In this document: piece by piece, positions 34,396 to 46,220 of the stretch
How positions within the stretch are numbered: the stretch's first letter is position 1
How the letters are laid out: every line of letters begins with the position of its first letter
Assembly: GCA_944472155.2 (NCBI GenBank)
Contig: OX235277.1
Span: 29,770,804 to 29,834,803 of the forward strand
Direction: 5' to 3'
DNA length: 64,000 bases
DNA from: Trichobilharzia szidati
Taxonomy: Eukaryota > Platyhelminthes > Trematoda > Strigeidida > Schistosomatidae
The notes under the pieces: generated by a model
Told to the model about the DNA's origin: nothing
Database searches by the model: none
What the model saw: only the letters and a program-made list of their open reading frames with translations
Translations under genes and position numbers: made by a program

Positions 34396-35397
34396 CCCAT
34401 TGCTACACCTTCAGTTTGTCTATATATTTTGCCTTGGAATTTAAATATAGTAGATGTGAGGCATAGCTAAATCCCTAAAATAATTTCTTCAATGGACAGC
34501 TTTGTCCTTTAACTGTTAAGGCAGGCTTAGTTAAGTGTTTAACAAATCGAGCAATGGCACTAAGTAGCACAAAAAAAGACCTAAATGATGAAATAAGACA
34601 GATAGAAGAGGCGTTGGTTTTAAATAACTATCTTCTAAAATTCATTAGGAAGATTGAAAAACGCCAAAATAAAAATAATTGTGAAACTAGTAATAATAAC
34701 ATAAATAAGAGAGAATATAAGTCATCTACAGTTATACCATATAAAGAGGGAACATCTGAGACCCTACGTAGGATTCTAAATAAAGCAGGAATTAGGGTGG
34801 CATTTAAACCTACAAACTCACTCATGTAGGACAAGCTCTGTAGGTTAAAGCACCCAGTTGACCGAATTAGACAAAATAATATAATTTACAAAATACCTTG
34901 TAATGACTGTGAGGTCAACTACATAGGTCAGACTAGTAGGTCAGGGGTAGTCCGATTGTCAGAACATAAGAATTTAGCTAAGGTAAGAATGGTTGACCCA
35001 GAGAAGATAAGTAATTTAGAAAAAAGCTCGGCAATTGCACTTCACGCATTAACACACAACCACACAATAGGGTGGGAGAGGGTTAAAAGTAATCTAGGTA
35101 GGTGGAGAGAGAGGTTGATTACTGAATCCTTGTTCATCGAATCTACACCCAACACATGCAATAGGAATGAATCATCACTCATACCTGAAATATGGAAAAT
35201 AATACTACCAATCAAATCAAGTGAAAAACAATGGAACTATATAAATGAATTTAGGAAGTCGTGTGATTACCTTGATATGATTATGAGCAATAAATTGTGC
35301 TCGAAACGTCATCAGTAAATATTACTGTATAACACTGTGAGACTCTATCAAAATAAAATTTACACTCTACCACAATGCCCAAGTTTTATTCTTATAT
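34396..35397 (+). pseudogene. 5'-truncated PLE with GIY-YIG domain and intact 3' end
   Basis: Pieces 34554-34829 and 34830-35318 give DLNDEIRQIEEALVLNNYLL, SETLRRILNKAGIRVAFKPT, then IIYKIPCNDCEVNYIGQTSR and LSEHKNLAK: the linker and GIY-YIG nuclease of a PLE with Y, C-x2-C and YIGQT-R all visible. A stop at about 34827 separates the two parts. The 3' end runs past SNKLCSKRHQ to cccaagttttattcttatat. The piece aaact occurs on both sides (34391-34395, 35399-35403) as a weak possible duplication. The RT is missing. Confidence 0.85.
35271..35315 (+). ncRNA. Hammerhead-like motif in a PLE 3' end (non-canonical)
   Basis: cttgat can pair with atcag, and gagca with tgctc, followed immediately by gaaa-cg-tc. 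This is the 3' half of a hammerhead ribozyme, including GAAA and the GTC cleavage triplet. The expected CTGANGA between the stems reads atgattat, so the core is incomplete. The same arrangement is present in the copies near 5200 and 31150. PLEs are known to carry hammerhead motifs, so a relic is likely. Activity is doubtful. Confidence 0.4.
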
Positions 35398-35894
35398 CAA
35401 ACTTGCACAGTGACAATAAAAGCCTTTAAGTCAACACTCCGCGAAAACTTCTTCACAGTCATGTATTCTAAAATATGGAACAACCTACCCCTAGAAGTCA
35501 GGAACTGCAATACGCTGTCTGTACAGGCTGTTTCACTCTACTGATTATATAAATAAACTATTTATTCCTAGAACGAATCAACTATTAGTCTACCACAGTA
35601 CCTAAACAACGCGCTTAAATACCTTTACTTCTCTAAAAACTATAAATAAACTAGTCGCACAGACGCATAAAAAGACTTAGTAGAAATAAATATTTGTTCA
35701 CTAAATTACAATGTACAACGAATATAAACATATATGTCCCACTTCACATACTTTTTCTCTACCCTCTGGTACTTTGCTGCTCGCCTCTTCTCTTCTATTT
35801 GCCTTGTAGTAGAAGTTGCATTGATCTACATCCAGAGTGAAGCTGAGAAACAACTGAAATCACTTACTCATATACCATCCCTCAAGGTTTGACT
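35398..35894 (+). mobile_element. 3' remnant of the CR1/jockey-like element, then unassigned
   Basis: 35440-35540 reads FFTVMYSKIWNNLPLEVRNC, the C-terminal signature found near the end of many jockey/CR1 ORF2 proteins, so the interrupted element resumes here after the PLE. Comparison with the family implies that a large part of ORF2 is missing between the two. From about 35560 to 35894 nothing is recognised. Confidence 0.6.
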
Positions 35895-36107
35895 AGTAAT
35901 TTTTATTTATTTTTAATTTTTTAATTTTTTTATTACAGCTTGATGCCAGACCGTATTTTCAGTACAAGTATGGCATTTTCAGCATGGATATCGGTAGCCC
36001 AAATTTTGCAGGCCGACCATAGATATCGGGTGTGCGTCGGTAGAGGATCGAATCCCGGACCATGTGCATGGTCGGCGAGAGTCCTAACCACTGTGCCACC
36101 GACGCAC
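35895..36107 (-). mobile_element. tRNA-derived SINE, full length
   Basis: On the minus strand: tgcgtcggtggcacagtggt (box A region), taggactctcgccgaccatg, gggattcgatcctctaccg (box B), acacccgatatctatggtcg, atatccatgctgaaaatgcc and a taaaaaaatt-rich tail. The head resembles a tRNA, but the body is not one, so it is a SINE and not a tRNA gene. Same family as 18690-18864 and 44605-44806. Confidence 0.85.
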
Positions 36108-37413
36108 ATCCTTGATAAAATCTACTGTCATCATAACAAGACGCTGTAAAGCATCTTATAGAAGCACTGTCAATGATCTAAAATGGCTTACATATAGCTT
36201 TCTAGGTGTTAATCAACTTACTCGTACGGAACAACCATGCAGTGACAAATGGCGGGCTCTGGGTGACTTGGGTGCAGTAAAACAAATCTGGTCGACAATG
36301 ACCAATATTAATCTGCATTCAGTTGAATTCACATCTGGTATTGCTTGCAATAAAAATGATGTCAAAATCATACAAATAAATCACTCATTTTAAATTAATA
36401 CCCAATTTGAACATAAAACAAGGACAAGATACGATGCCGCACACAACAAACTTATATGGAGGAATTGACTTCAAGCTTTATTTTTTTCCCAAATATTTGT
36501 AATTTATCCGACACATACTTGGGTTTTCTTGTTAATGCGAAGACAATATTTCTATATTTCTTAATGTGCTCCATTGAACGACTAGCTATCAGATTGTACT
36601 CACTAACTAATGTCAGAGAGGACAGCAACCATGTAATTTCACCATAAATCAAATTCATGTAATGTAAATAATACTTAACCATGCCTATACAACTGGTGTG
36701 TCCTACATGGATAGGAATAAATATATTTATATATAATCAAAAACGCAAGCGTAAATTCATGAAACTCTATACTACTCACTGGTTGAGATGAGTAGTATTT
36801 GTATACCGCTTTCACAATGCTGTGATGCTTGTTAGCCACACCGGACAGCCGTTCGGTTCGTTTGAGGTGAAGATCATCAGGGGTATACTTGATTTGACTC
36901 AGCTCAGATAGCCAAATCATTTCAAATCAACCAACTTCTGATTGGGTGTTATCTAATCAGCGCATATGATTGGTTACACTCTATACAGTTCGGGAGACTT
37001 TAGCAGGCAAAAATGATATTGAAATTCATATTTATCAGTAGGCCAACAAATTTTGTGTTGTATTTGTGTCATAAAACCAAAATGACCACCATAAAAGCAC
37101 TTAAAAGCTATTCCTGAAATTCTTTCGTATGCCTCAACTTTCAAAACTATGTGTGAATACTTTCAAGATGCTTACTTCTATTTATTTACTTTCACGTAAT
37201 GGAGATAGGTTTAGTTAACCCGTATACACAGTGTTCCAAATGTTCGACATGTCAGGATAAACCACTGGAAGACACCTCGTACCTTCATCCTGTCCGTGAA
37301 CTTCGGTTGGAAAAAAAATATTATCAAACTCCTTACTTGTATTTGGACTTACCGTATAAAATGAATTAACAATATACAAAATCAGATACAGATAAATTTC
37401 AATTATGATCATA
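36108..37413. other. No recognised gene; one coding-like frame
   Basis: The plus frame 36112-36393 (93 codons) contains DKWRALGDLGAVKQIWSTM and looks protein-like in composition, but I cannot match it to a family. It begins inside the SINE head, so its true start, if any, is elsewhere. The rest is AT-rich, with attgg boxes near 36930-36975 and no other recognised feature. Confidence 0.35.
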
Positions 37414-37960
37414 AACTGACCTCAGTTAGAGAACAACTGGAAATCCAGGGAGTATTGTACAGTCGTTTCCTCCTTGTTCGGAACTCTTCAGCAGTACGCA
37501 CCGAAGACCGGCGTACCCCACTAGAGACCGAGCACACAACCTTAAGGTTACAAGTTGAGCTCGTTGAGCATTCAGTTACTAGGATGAAATTCAATGGCCC
37601 ATGAGTTCTAACTTCTGTCAACTCGCGATATACAGTGTGACCGCCAGCCAATGTCACCAGCGAGTAAATGTCTTCATGCCCAACTTGACGGACCTCATAG
37701 GTCAAGACTTTCCACCAGAACTCTAGACAACCTCATCCTGTGGCGAGTTACTATTGAGCACTAGATTAATTTTGGTCAACAAATTCACCCGGTAACCTGA
37801 AGATCCTGGATTCGATCCTTGGTGGGGCCATGGGTACATAATAGTCCCAAATAAGGACAGAAGAGACGTCATGTACTCCGTGGTTTTCAAAGATTCTCTA
37901 GCTAAAGTCAATGAGTGATCAAACTTGAAATGAATCAAATCCCCATAAACCGAAACTTGA
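37414..37960 (-). repeat. Fold-back repeat, copy 2 (reversed centre)
   Basis: Both arms are present. The left arm, read on the minus strand, has gtactgctgaagag, gaaacgactgtacaatac, where CTGAAGA and GAAA fit a hammerhead core. The right arm (37795-37950) has box B gattcgatccttggtgg, then agtcccaaataaggac and catgtactcc. The centre (tcaactcgcgatatacagtg) is the reverse complement of that in copy 3, so this element lies in the opposite orientation. Confidence 0.75.
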
Positions 37961-38139
37961 AAGATAAATTTTTCACCGGTGAATGAATGAAGTTCAAAAC
38001 ATTGCCACATACAAGAGAAAGAGGGAGGCAGCTACTTGCATTTATTAGATTTATCGATCAGACAGGTTAATTGAACAACCTTTATATCAAAAATCTACAT
38101 GGATAGTGTATTATTTCACCTAACATAATTTCCGTTCAG
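37961..38139. other. No recognised feature
   Basis: AT-rich spacer. Confidence 0.4.
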
Positions 38140-38389
38140 TTCATAGCAAAGAATATTGATGATTATCATTAAACAGGACTCAACGATAAGCACAAAGAAG
38201 ATAAAAGAATAACCAACGAAACTAACTTTCAACAAACATCTTTGCACAGAAGTGCAGTAGTTCCTGTTCCCACATTCCATGTAGCACACAAAGGTAGACT
38301 AACGACAGTAAAAAAAATAGGTTCAAAAGAACTACAATAGGCGGAAACTTCGCATAGTTTACTGGTTCGTTAGTTTTCTAGCCGGTCTA
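38140..38389 (+). repeat. Unclassified dispersed repeat, copy A
   Basis: Shares ordered blocks with 60190-60390: actaactttcaac versus actaactctgc, gcacagaagtgcagtag versus gcacggaagtgcagcag, cacacaaaggtagac versus cacaaaggtagaca, then a related sequence containing ggctaacgaa or its equivalent. No coding capacity. Possibly a SINE or old transposon edge. Confidence 0.45.
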
Positions 38390-41300
38390 AACCGCAGAAA
38401 AAGAGGGAAGGTTGGCCATGGAGGTAGCGACCTCACTCCTAAGAATCAATCCAACAGCTACAAAAATTCCAAAGAACAAAGAAAATACTGAATATATAAA
38501 AAACTTATTCTTTGCTGGAATCGGAGAGACGAAATGACGCCGTGGACTGGTAAAAGCCTTTGAGAGACCAGTCAGTCAGCAGATGTGTCTTCTTTCCATG
38601 GTGACGTGGGAGGCCACCAAAGTTACCGATGAAATGAGAAGATACGGCATAGAAGTGCTGGGAATCTGCGAGAGTAGGTGGAATGGATCTGGACTACCCA
38701 AATTAACTGCAGAGTCAATAATCTACTCCGGTCACCCAGACAACAACCATGAACACACTGAGGCAGTGACTGGCTATAATGATGTCACCGGTGACAACCA
38801 AAGCTCTAATACAGTGGGAACTAGTCTAATTCAGGATCATGACAGCAAGATTCAACTCAAAAGAAAGGGTGTCAGGTTACAATTATCCAATGCTACGCAC
38901 CTACAAACAACAAAGGAAAGAAGGAAGATTTCTATAGACAACTGCAAACAGCAATGGATAACATCTCAAATGAAGACATCAAAATCTTACTGGGCAATAT
39001 GAATCCCAGATGACCTGGTAGCAGATAATACAGGAATAGAATTCATCATGAGTGGAGAGGCTCTCGGTGAAGTGAAAAACAACAGAGCACTCTTCGCAGA
39101 CTTCTGCAGCTTCAGTGATTTGGCGACTGGTGGGAGCGTGTACAAACACAAGGACATACACAAAGCAACATGGACTTCACTTGACAGACATACCGAAAAC
39201 TACATAGAATTCATTTCGGTTTCAAGAAAGTGGAGCTGCAACCTGCTGGATACAAAGTCGAGAAGGGGGGATAGATTAGGGTTTAAACCATCGTCTAGTT
39301 TAAGGAAATTTAAGGTCTAGCTCAAAGCCATCAAAAAAACTAGAGATAGGGCACTATTCAAGTTCAACATTCAGAAACCGAAAGACAAAACTACAAAAGA
39401 CACCTTCACTGTAGTAATCAGAGCAAAGTCGGAGACAACGCGGTACCACTGAGCAAAATTCTGTATGGAAGAACATTGGAACTCTCTGAAAGTGATGTTT
39501 AAGGAAACGTGTACAACTGTTCTAGGAAGAAAGAAGAGACAGAACAAGGAATGACTCTCAACGGATACGTGGAAACTAGTAGAAGAGAAGAGGATGGTAG
39601 AATAAGATATGAACCTATGCAACGATGGATAACGAGAGGAGAAGCTGAGTTCAACTTACATCGCACTGAATAAAGAAGTGAAGGAAAGCGCTAGGAAAGA
39701 CAATTCTATGACACATTGGCGAATGAAGCAGGACATGCAGGCTGCAGGTAAAAGAGACCTCAGATAATCAGGTCTCTATCCGGGAGGACATCAACCCAGA
39801 TGATGAAACCAATAAAAGATGCTCAAGGGAACCTAATCTTTTCAAATGACTCTTGAATTTACTGTCACCTGCATATCGCCCAGAAATACAACCAACAGCA
39901 CGCAGAGAACTGCCAGTGGACATCAGTCCTCCGACAAAAGCAGAAATCTTGAATATGATCAAGCTACTGAAGTCAGGAAAGGCAGTAGGGCCAGAAGTAA
40001 TTATTCATGAAGCACTGAAAACGGATCCAGAGACCACAGTAGATATGCTGATGCCACTACTGCAAAAAGTTTGGAAGGAAGAAAATGTACCCACCAATTG
40101 GAAGATAGGTTACCTTGTCAAACTGCTGTAGAAGGGTGTAGAAGAACTGGAGCGGAATAATGCTCATATCGACGGAAAGTTTAATGCTAACTCGCATCAT
40201 CCTGGAGAGAATAAAAGATGCATTGGATTAAGAACTCTGCCAACCCGAAAAAGCTGCATTCAGGAAAGGTAAATCATGTGCTGACCAAATTGAAACTCTA
40301 CGCACCATCATCGAACAAAGCATAGAGTGACAGTAAAACCTGTACGTTAACTTCATCAACTTCGAAAAGGCCTTCGACAGCGTTGATCGAGAAGTAATTT
40401 GGAAACTGCTTCACAACTACGGCGTGCAGTGCTCAAATCTTTATCAACCTCATTCAACGGCTATATGACATTGCCGCGTGTAAGGTGATCCACAACGGGA
40501 AACCTACTCAGCAAGGCGTTCGAAATGAATACAGGAGTAAAACAAGCTGGCTGCCTATTATCACCGATGATATTCGTAATTGTGGTAGACTGCATCATGC
40601 GTCAGACTGCGGGGAGAGAGGGTACAGGAATACGCTGGCCCACCGATAAGAAGATTCTAGAAGATCTGGATGTCGCAGATGATATCTGTCTAATGTCACA
40701 CAAACTCAAAGACTTGCAGGCAAAGTCAAACAAACTGGCTGAAGAAGAAGCAAACACAAGACTTCACGTTAGTAATTAAAGATGGAGGTGATGAAAATAA
40801 CTAACCAACAACGACAAGCACCAATCCCTTTCAACTGGAGAAATTTGAAAGAGGTCACTTCTTTCATTTATCCAAGCAACATCGTTTCAACTGCAGGCAC
40901 TTTCACGGATAAGGATGTCAAAACCAAAATCGGAAAGTGAAGATAGACCTTCATTACCCTGAAATCGGTTTACAAATCTTCTGCACTCAGCATAAACATG
41001 AAAATTCGGATTTTCGACACTAATGTCAAGTCAGTCAGGGCTTCTAAAAAATGCAGAGATTTTCCGCGCGTATCACAAAAAGTATTTCCAACGGGTTGAA
41101 GACTTTTATTAACAGTTGCCTTTGCTGCATGTTGAAGACCAAATGGACAGAAATAATCAGCAACAGAAAACTCTGGAAACGAACCAACCAAAACCTATTG
41201 CCCAACAAATATTCCGAAGAAAATGTAGATGGGTCAGGCACACGCTGAGGAAACCGTCGGATTACAACGCGCACCAGGCCATCGATCAAACGGAAGCTAA

Positions 41301-41480
41301 ATAGGAAACGATGAGTAGGGCGTTCAAGTTTCACCTAAAACAGATCGTGTGAGGAGATGAGGGATTATGAGCAATCTTGGGGCAAGCTAAAGAGGACCGC
41401 ACAGAATAACACTAAGTGGAGATGTGCAGATGAAACCCTCTGTTCCACTTGGAACCTAAGGGAACAATAATAATAAGAAA
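38390..41480 (+). pseudogene. RTE-like non-LTR element, near full length but heavily mutated
   Basis: Endonuclease start at 38583-39002: TDEMRRYGIEVLGICESRW, SIIYSGHPDNNHEHTEAV. More endonuclease at 39048-39320: ALFADFCSFSDLATGGSVY, HKATWTSLDRHTENYIEF. RT at 39853-40131 (LLKSGKAVGPEVIIHEALK, LLQKVWKEENVPTNWKIG), followed by stop-ridden FINFEKAFDSVDR-like motif A (about 40350), TGVKQAGCLLSPMIFVIVVD (about 40530) and LDVADDICLMSHKLKDLQ (about 40665). The C-terminal part and 3' end run to gttccacttggaacctaagg and gaacaataataataag at about 41475. Many stops and frameshifts, so it is inactive. Confidence 0.85.
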
Positions 41481-42355
41481 AAGAATTGTGAGGGCGAAAG
41501 AATAGTTACATAGAAAACCATGACGATTTAATGGATATGAGGTAAAACAGAGTAAATATTGGGTAGTTGTATACGAAATTCTGGAGGGAAATTAAAGCGT
41601 TTCATTTCCATGAATTACTCCTGCAGTGGGAGTTTGTGGTTGGTATAAGTAAATGGCTGTCGTTACTCATAAACTTGCTAGCTTATCCGCAAATATATGA
41701 AATTAGAAGTGAACTAGAATTTGGACAGTATTATTCTTGCAAACAACCAGATACAGTTTGCCGTGTGTGCCTATTATTACTATTAAGTAGTTATCGTATG
41801 GGTCAATATTTCCTTTCTCTGATGACACTGTAAGTCATATCCTGTCAGCAAGCCATTTATACTCAGAACGAGTGAAACTGCATTTTAACACATTTATTAT
41901 CTAATGTACGTTTATACAGCCTAGTCTCTATTGTATCATCCGTCTTCTAACATACAGTTTGTGTGAACACAAAGTGAATCTCATTACCTCAGTGGAAATC
42001 TACATAGTAGGAACACAGATAGCCCAATTTAAATGCTACAAGATAATAAAACTTGAAGGAATAAAAGGCCATTGCGACAAAAAAAAGGGAACAACTGTTA
42101 AATACACTCATATCAAGTTCACATTATTCAATGCAGATAAAGGAAAAGTATGCAGTTATAACAATAATGACTGGTTAGTTATCTATTTCACGTGTTGAAT
42201 GATATCGTTTGTATTTTAATGTCAATACCGATATGATAATTCATGTGAATACACCGAGTTTATTTGCTAGGCATATCAGGTAAATGCGTGAAAGTTTCGT
42301 TGGAACAGCTAACAACCCGTTTAGCAAAAAGTATGCAGAAGGAAATGGATTGAAA
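41481..42355. other. No recognised gene; one coding-like frame
   Basis: Frames 41567-41833 and 41959-42198 are open but carry no motif that I recognise. The second is preceded by tcttctaacatacag, which looks like a splice acceptor, so a host exon cannot be excluded. There is no supporting partner exon. Confidence 0.3.
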
Positions 42356-42359
42356 ATAC

Positions 42360-42640
42360 GCTTACGGAACCTTCAAGTAATATCACATGTAAGGCCCTCA
42401 AGTGGCTACATAATCACCAACACGCTTGCATCTCTTCCTCACATCTCTCCCATTTCACACTCGGATGTGTACCCAACTCGCCGTTCCACTTGACGGCCTG
42501 CCGGGCGTGTGATGTAACTCAACGGTCTTCTAGCATACTTGTTGGGGAATAGTTTCTTGTTTGGTTCGCTGTCAGCGTCCCTTGTTACTTAACCGTTCCG
42601 ACACACCATCTGATTTTTAGTATGCAGTTGTTGATGAAAG
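42360..42640 (-). mobile_element. RTE-like 3' fragment
   Basis: RTE blocks on the minus strand: catctcttcctcacatctct, cccaactcgccgttccactt, gcatacttgttggggaatag, gcgtcccttgttacttaacc, ccatctgatttttagtatgc. Short, with a broken frame. Confidence 0.65.
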
Positions 42641-42740
42641 ACTTAACAGTCTTAATGGTGAATTCAAGAAAACAAGCATAATTATTGAACGGGGAAAAAG
42701 TAGAATAACTGAATAATAATTTGATTTGTTTTTCTCGAGT

Positions 42741-43255
42741 TTGCCCACGGATTGATATCAGTTAGAGAACTATTGAAACCCACAGAGTGCTGAACAGCTG
42801 TTTCATCCTGGTTTGGGAAATCATCGGCAGTAGGCACCCACTGGGGTTCGAACCCAGGACCTTCCGGTTACAATCTGATGCTCGCTAGTGACTCCTTACA
42901 CGACGGAGTTTCCTGGAGTTCTAGTGAGAAGTCGTAACCAGTGATGTCCAACCAGTCAAGTGTGAGGATGGATTTCCAACCGATGACATTGGTTGGTGCT
43001 CACGCAAAATCACGAATTGGTAGAAGTTAGAATTCATGGGCTGGTCATTGAATCGGCTCCCAGTGGCTGAATGGTACACGAGCTTGCCTTGTAATCGGAA
43101 AGTCCTAGGTTCGGACCCTGGCAGTAGGTGCGTACTGCCAATGATTCCCAAACTAGAACCAAACAGCTGTCCAGTACTCCAGTGCTGGTTTTCAGTGTTT
43201 CTCTAGCTGATATCAATCCGTGGTCAAACTCGTAAAAACAAATCTAATCCTTACA
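42741..43255 (+). repeat. Fold-back repeat, copy 3 (most complete)
   Basis: About 515 bp. The left arm, read on the minus strand, gives ctgatatcaatccgtggg, and the hammerhead-like unit gcctactgccgatga...gatgaaacagctgttcagc. Box B gggttcgaacccaggacc follows (42845). The centre has ccgatgacattggttggtgc and gaattggtagaagttagaat. In the right arm, the box A region is gtggctgaatggtacacg (43070), box B is gttcggaccctggc, the hammerhead-like unit is gtactgccaatga...caaacagctgtccagtac, and the tail ends agctgatatcaatccgtgg. The arms are inverted repeats of about 190 bp. Confidence 0.85.
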
Positions 43256-44604
43256 AACCAACTCTTGAAAATTTGATTTTTATTCATGTGCCAATTAGTG
43301 AGTTTACTCTTTTTAAACTTGCTACATTTTTCTCTAAAGTAGATTTCCGTATCTTCTCTAAGCAACACGTTATCATCAGTTAGCCGTATTTATGAGCTAG
43401 CTTCACAACACCATTTCCATTGTTTCTCCCTATGTCATGTGCACTATGATGCTAGAGTAAAACTTATCACATAGGCAACATGTGATATAAATTGTAACAG
43501 AAACAAAACTCTGAATATATTTGTAATCCAGATCAAAATGCTACGAAATGTAGCGAATTTCTCTATTTAAAAAGTATATATAGTGGAATACTGAATACTT
43601 TTCCAATCGCTTTTTTTGAATTTTTATTTTTAGGAAAAGGGTCATTTCTTGATTGACAGAAGAATTAATTAGGAGCATAAATTGAGTCTACAGTGAACAA
43701 TGTCATTTGTAGAATTTATTTGATGTTTAATACTCTGTACTTTTAATATTATTATTTCTAGAGTTAGGTATATACAATCTTTGACCTTTTTGAAACAGTT
43801 GTTTGAAGGAATTCAGTTAATGTCTTAATAGCTATGACATTAATGAGGATAATTTACTAATAAAGTAGATTCAGATAACAGAATAATCTTAAAATAGAGG
43901 AGGCCCAATGGAATCATTGGGATACATGAATTCTCACCCAATACAATCCACCATATTTTCTCTAAGTCCTATTGTCTCAACCATAAAATTATATCTTTGA
44001 GTCGCTAAATGTACTCAAATGGCTTTCAAACGTTAGGTGCGCATTTCGCAGACAACGAAGGAAAAATATCATACGGGATTAGTCTGTGTTTCGGATCCAA
44101 CAACATTGCGTCACCTGATGTAATATAAACTGCTATTTTACTTAAAGATCCTGAATGAGGAAGAAAATATTACGCAATGAATTACGCTGAGAATTCTGTA
44201 CACTGTGTAGAAATTTTGTTCGGAATAAAGTCATTATTTGTTTCAGTTGAAACAGGCAAATATCCTCAAAAAATCGAGTTTCAGTGAACAAAGACTTGCT
44301 GAAACACCAGTTTATAGATAGGTACAAAGAACATAAATTGAACGGATAGAAAGAAGGATTTGTGACAGCATATCTGGACACATTCAGTGAAACTTGAGTT
44401 TGAAAGGTGCAAAAGTCCGTAGTAGTGTGATTGCTTGCTGTTTGTTAGACAGACATCATGAAATCGATATATTAAAATCCTTTAGGATAATTGAAGTTAA
44501 CTGCAGTTCCAGGTTTCCAAATATCATTTGTAGAGATTGCCATTAGATAACTAAAACAAAATTTATGCATCTAGAGGGAAACCGTTGCTAAGCTTTCTTT
44601 GCAT
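43256..44604. other. No recognised gene
   Basis: About 1.35 kb of AT-rich sequence. The 79-codon minus frame 44142-44381 has no motif. Nothing else recognised. Confidence 0.5.
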
Positions 44605-44806
44605 TGATTATTATTATTTTTTTATTATTTTGATTTACAGCTTGATTCCACACCGTATTTTCAGTACAAGTGTGGAATTTTCAGCATGGATATCGGTAGC
44701 CCAAATTCAGGCCGACCATAGATATCGGGTGTGCGCCGGCAGGGGATCGAACCCCGGACCATGTGCATGGTCGGCGAGAGTCCTAACCACTGTGCCACCG
44801 ACGCAC
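44605..44806 (-). mobile_element. tRNA-derived SINE, full length
   Basis: Minus strand: tgcgtcggtggcacagtggt, taggactctcgccgaccatg, ggggttcgatcccctgccgg (box B, the best-kept copy), acacccgatatctatggtcg, gaaaattccacacttgtact and a t/a-rich tail (44605-44635). Same family as 35895-36107. The acceptor-stem pairing expected of a true tRNA is not obvious, so I call a SINE. Confidence 0.85.
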
Positions 44807-46220
44807 AAAGCATACAGGCTCAGAAAAATAACTAAAATTTCGAAAATACAACCGCGTCACTTTTATTGTCTTCGACCAATGTTATAACACTTCTGAGAGT
44901 ACAACTAAAAACAACTCAAGGAAACCAGTCAAACATTATATACCAACCACTACACCATTCAAGTGAATAATCAATATAGATTCAGTATTTCGCTCATAGT
45001 TATACTTAATTTACCTGATTCCACGTTGAATGTTCATTATTATTAGCTGGTGTTCGTGTATATACTTACCAACTCTCCATTATTACATTCTCTCACCTAA
45101 CTCATGATTTCCAACAGTCAACTTTTATCGGAACACTTTATAGTGATATCTATTTGTAGGTCTTCGCAGCAAAACAAGAATGTGTATCGTTTTAAAACTT
45201 TCGAAAATTCATGTGTACAGAAGGGCATATAAATACTTGTCCAACATTCTCACACCATCCAGACTTTCGAGGGTCAAGTATCACAGCTGTACTCCCCCTT
45301 ATGGATATCTCACAACTGCAAACCAGTAACTTTTAAATATAGTCTTTTGTATGAGGATTACGGCTTGTAACAAGAAAGTAATCACGAACAAGGAACCGGA
45401 TACAGTCATAAGAAGTGACAAAATTTTTGCAAATCATTTATAACTAGGTAGTTTTTCGATTGAAATTCAAGCTTTCTCAATATATCTTGCTTGCATTCTA
45501 AATACCTTTAAGTCCCTGTCTATGAAGTGCTTTGTTACAATAATGGTCAGCATAAGATGCAACTTATAATGAATTTTCAATCCGCCAGAGATAAATATAC
45601 TTTACGCTGTTTAATTGTTACTTTAATTATGTATTGTTCTGACAACGAAATTTTCTCCTCTACATTTTTTCTTCATCTATATTTCTTGGCAGAACCCTCT
45701 TGGACTTTATGTAAGAGTTACGTGTGTTGGTGATTTTACACCTCTACTAGATTCGCGACATTCGTTTGTAATTCTAGAATATTCCTAAAACTTTTCATTT
45801 CTATGCAAATTAACAAGCTTAACAACGAATTTTATTCCTCTCTATTATGCTAATTAACCACAACTGGTTAACAACCTTCTCTTTTACAATCAATAGCTGC
45901 AGTATTTAAATATTTTGTATATTGATATCGAATTGTTCATGGTTGTAAGTCGCTGACAAGAACCAACGAAACATAATGGCAACATCTTATCCAGTTCAAT
46001 GTGTTCATTTCAGTTTGTTCAAATAATCTGCTATGACCGACGAATCTCGAGTGTAATGATAGTAGTTACTCTGCATTGCAGCAGCAATGAATGAAAAAAT
46101 TATGCATAAAAGGTAAGTAAAAACTATTTGATTATCACCCACATTCAATGAATAAGTTCACCCCCAAAAGCAGTCCATCATCGCTTCTGCATCTAAAAGA
46201 CAAACAACAATATTGAGCTA
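44807..46220. other. No recognised gene
   Basis: About 1.4 kb of AT-rich sequence. The 68-codon frame 45527-45733 has no motif. Confidence 0.5.

Larger units (their letters stand above)
29173..35560 (+). mobile_element. CR1/jockey-like non-LTR element, long but broken, with two PLE insertions
   Basis: The element has a possible 5' non-coding part (from about 29173), ORF1 (29476-30976), a spacer interrupted by a PLE (31039-31364), ORF2 with APE-type endonuclease and RT (about 31500-34390), a second PLE (about 34396-35397), and a short 3' remnant with a typical C-terminal motif. No oligo-repeat tail was found. All reading frames are interrupted. Confidence 0.8.

Noticed and set aside
35895..36107. 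tRNA gene on the minus strand
   Set aside because: Box A and box B are clear, but the acceptor arm is not convincing, the sequence continues into a common body and AT-rich tail, and three copies share that body. It is a tRNA-derived SINE.
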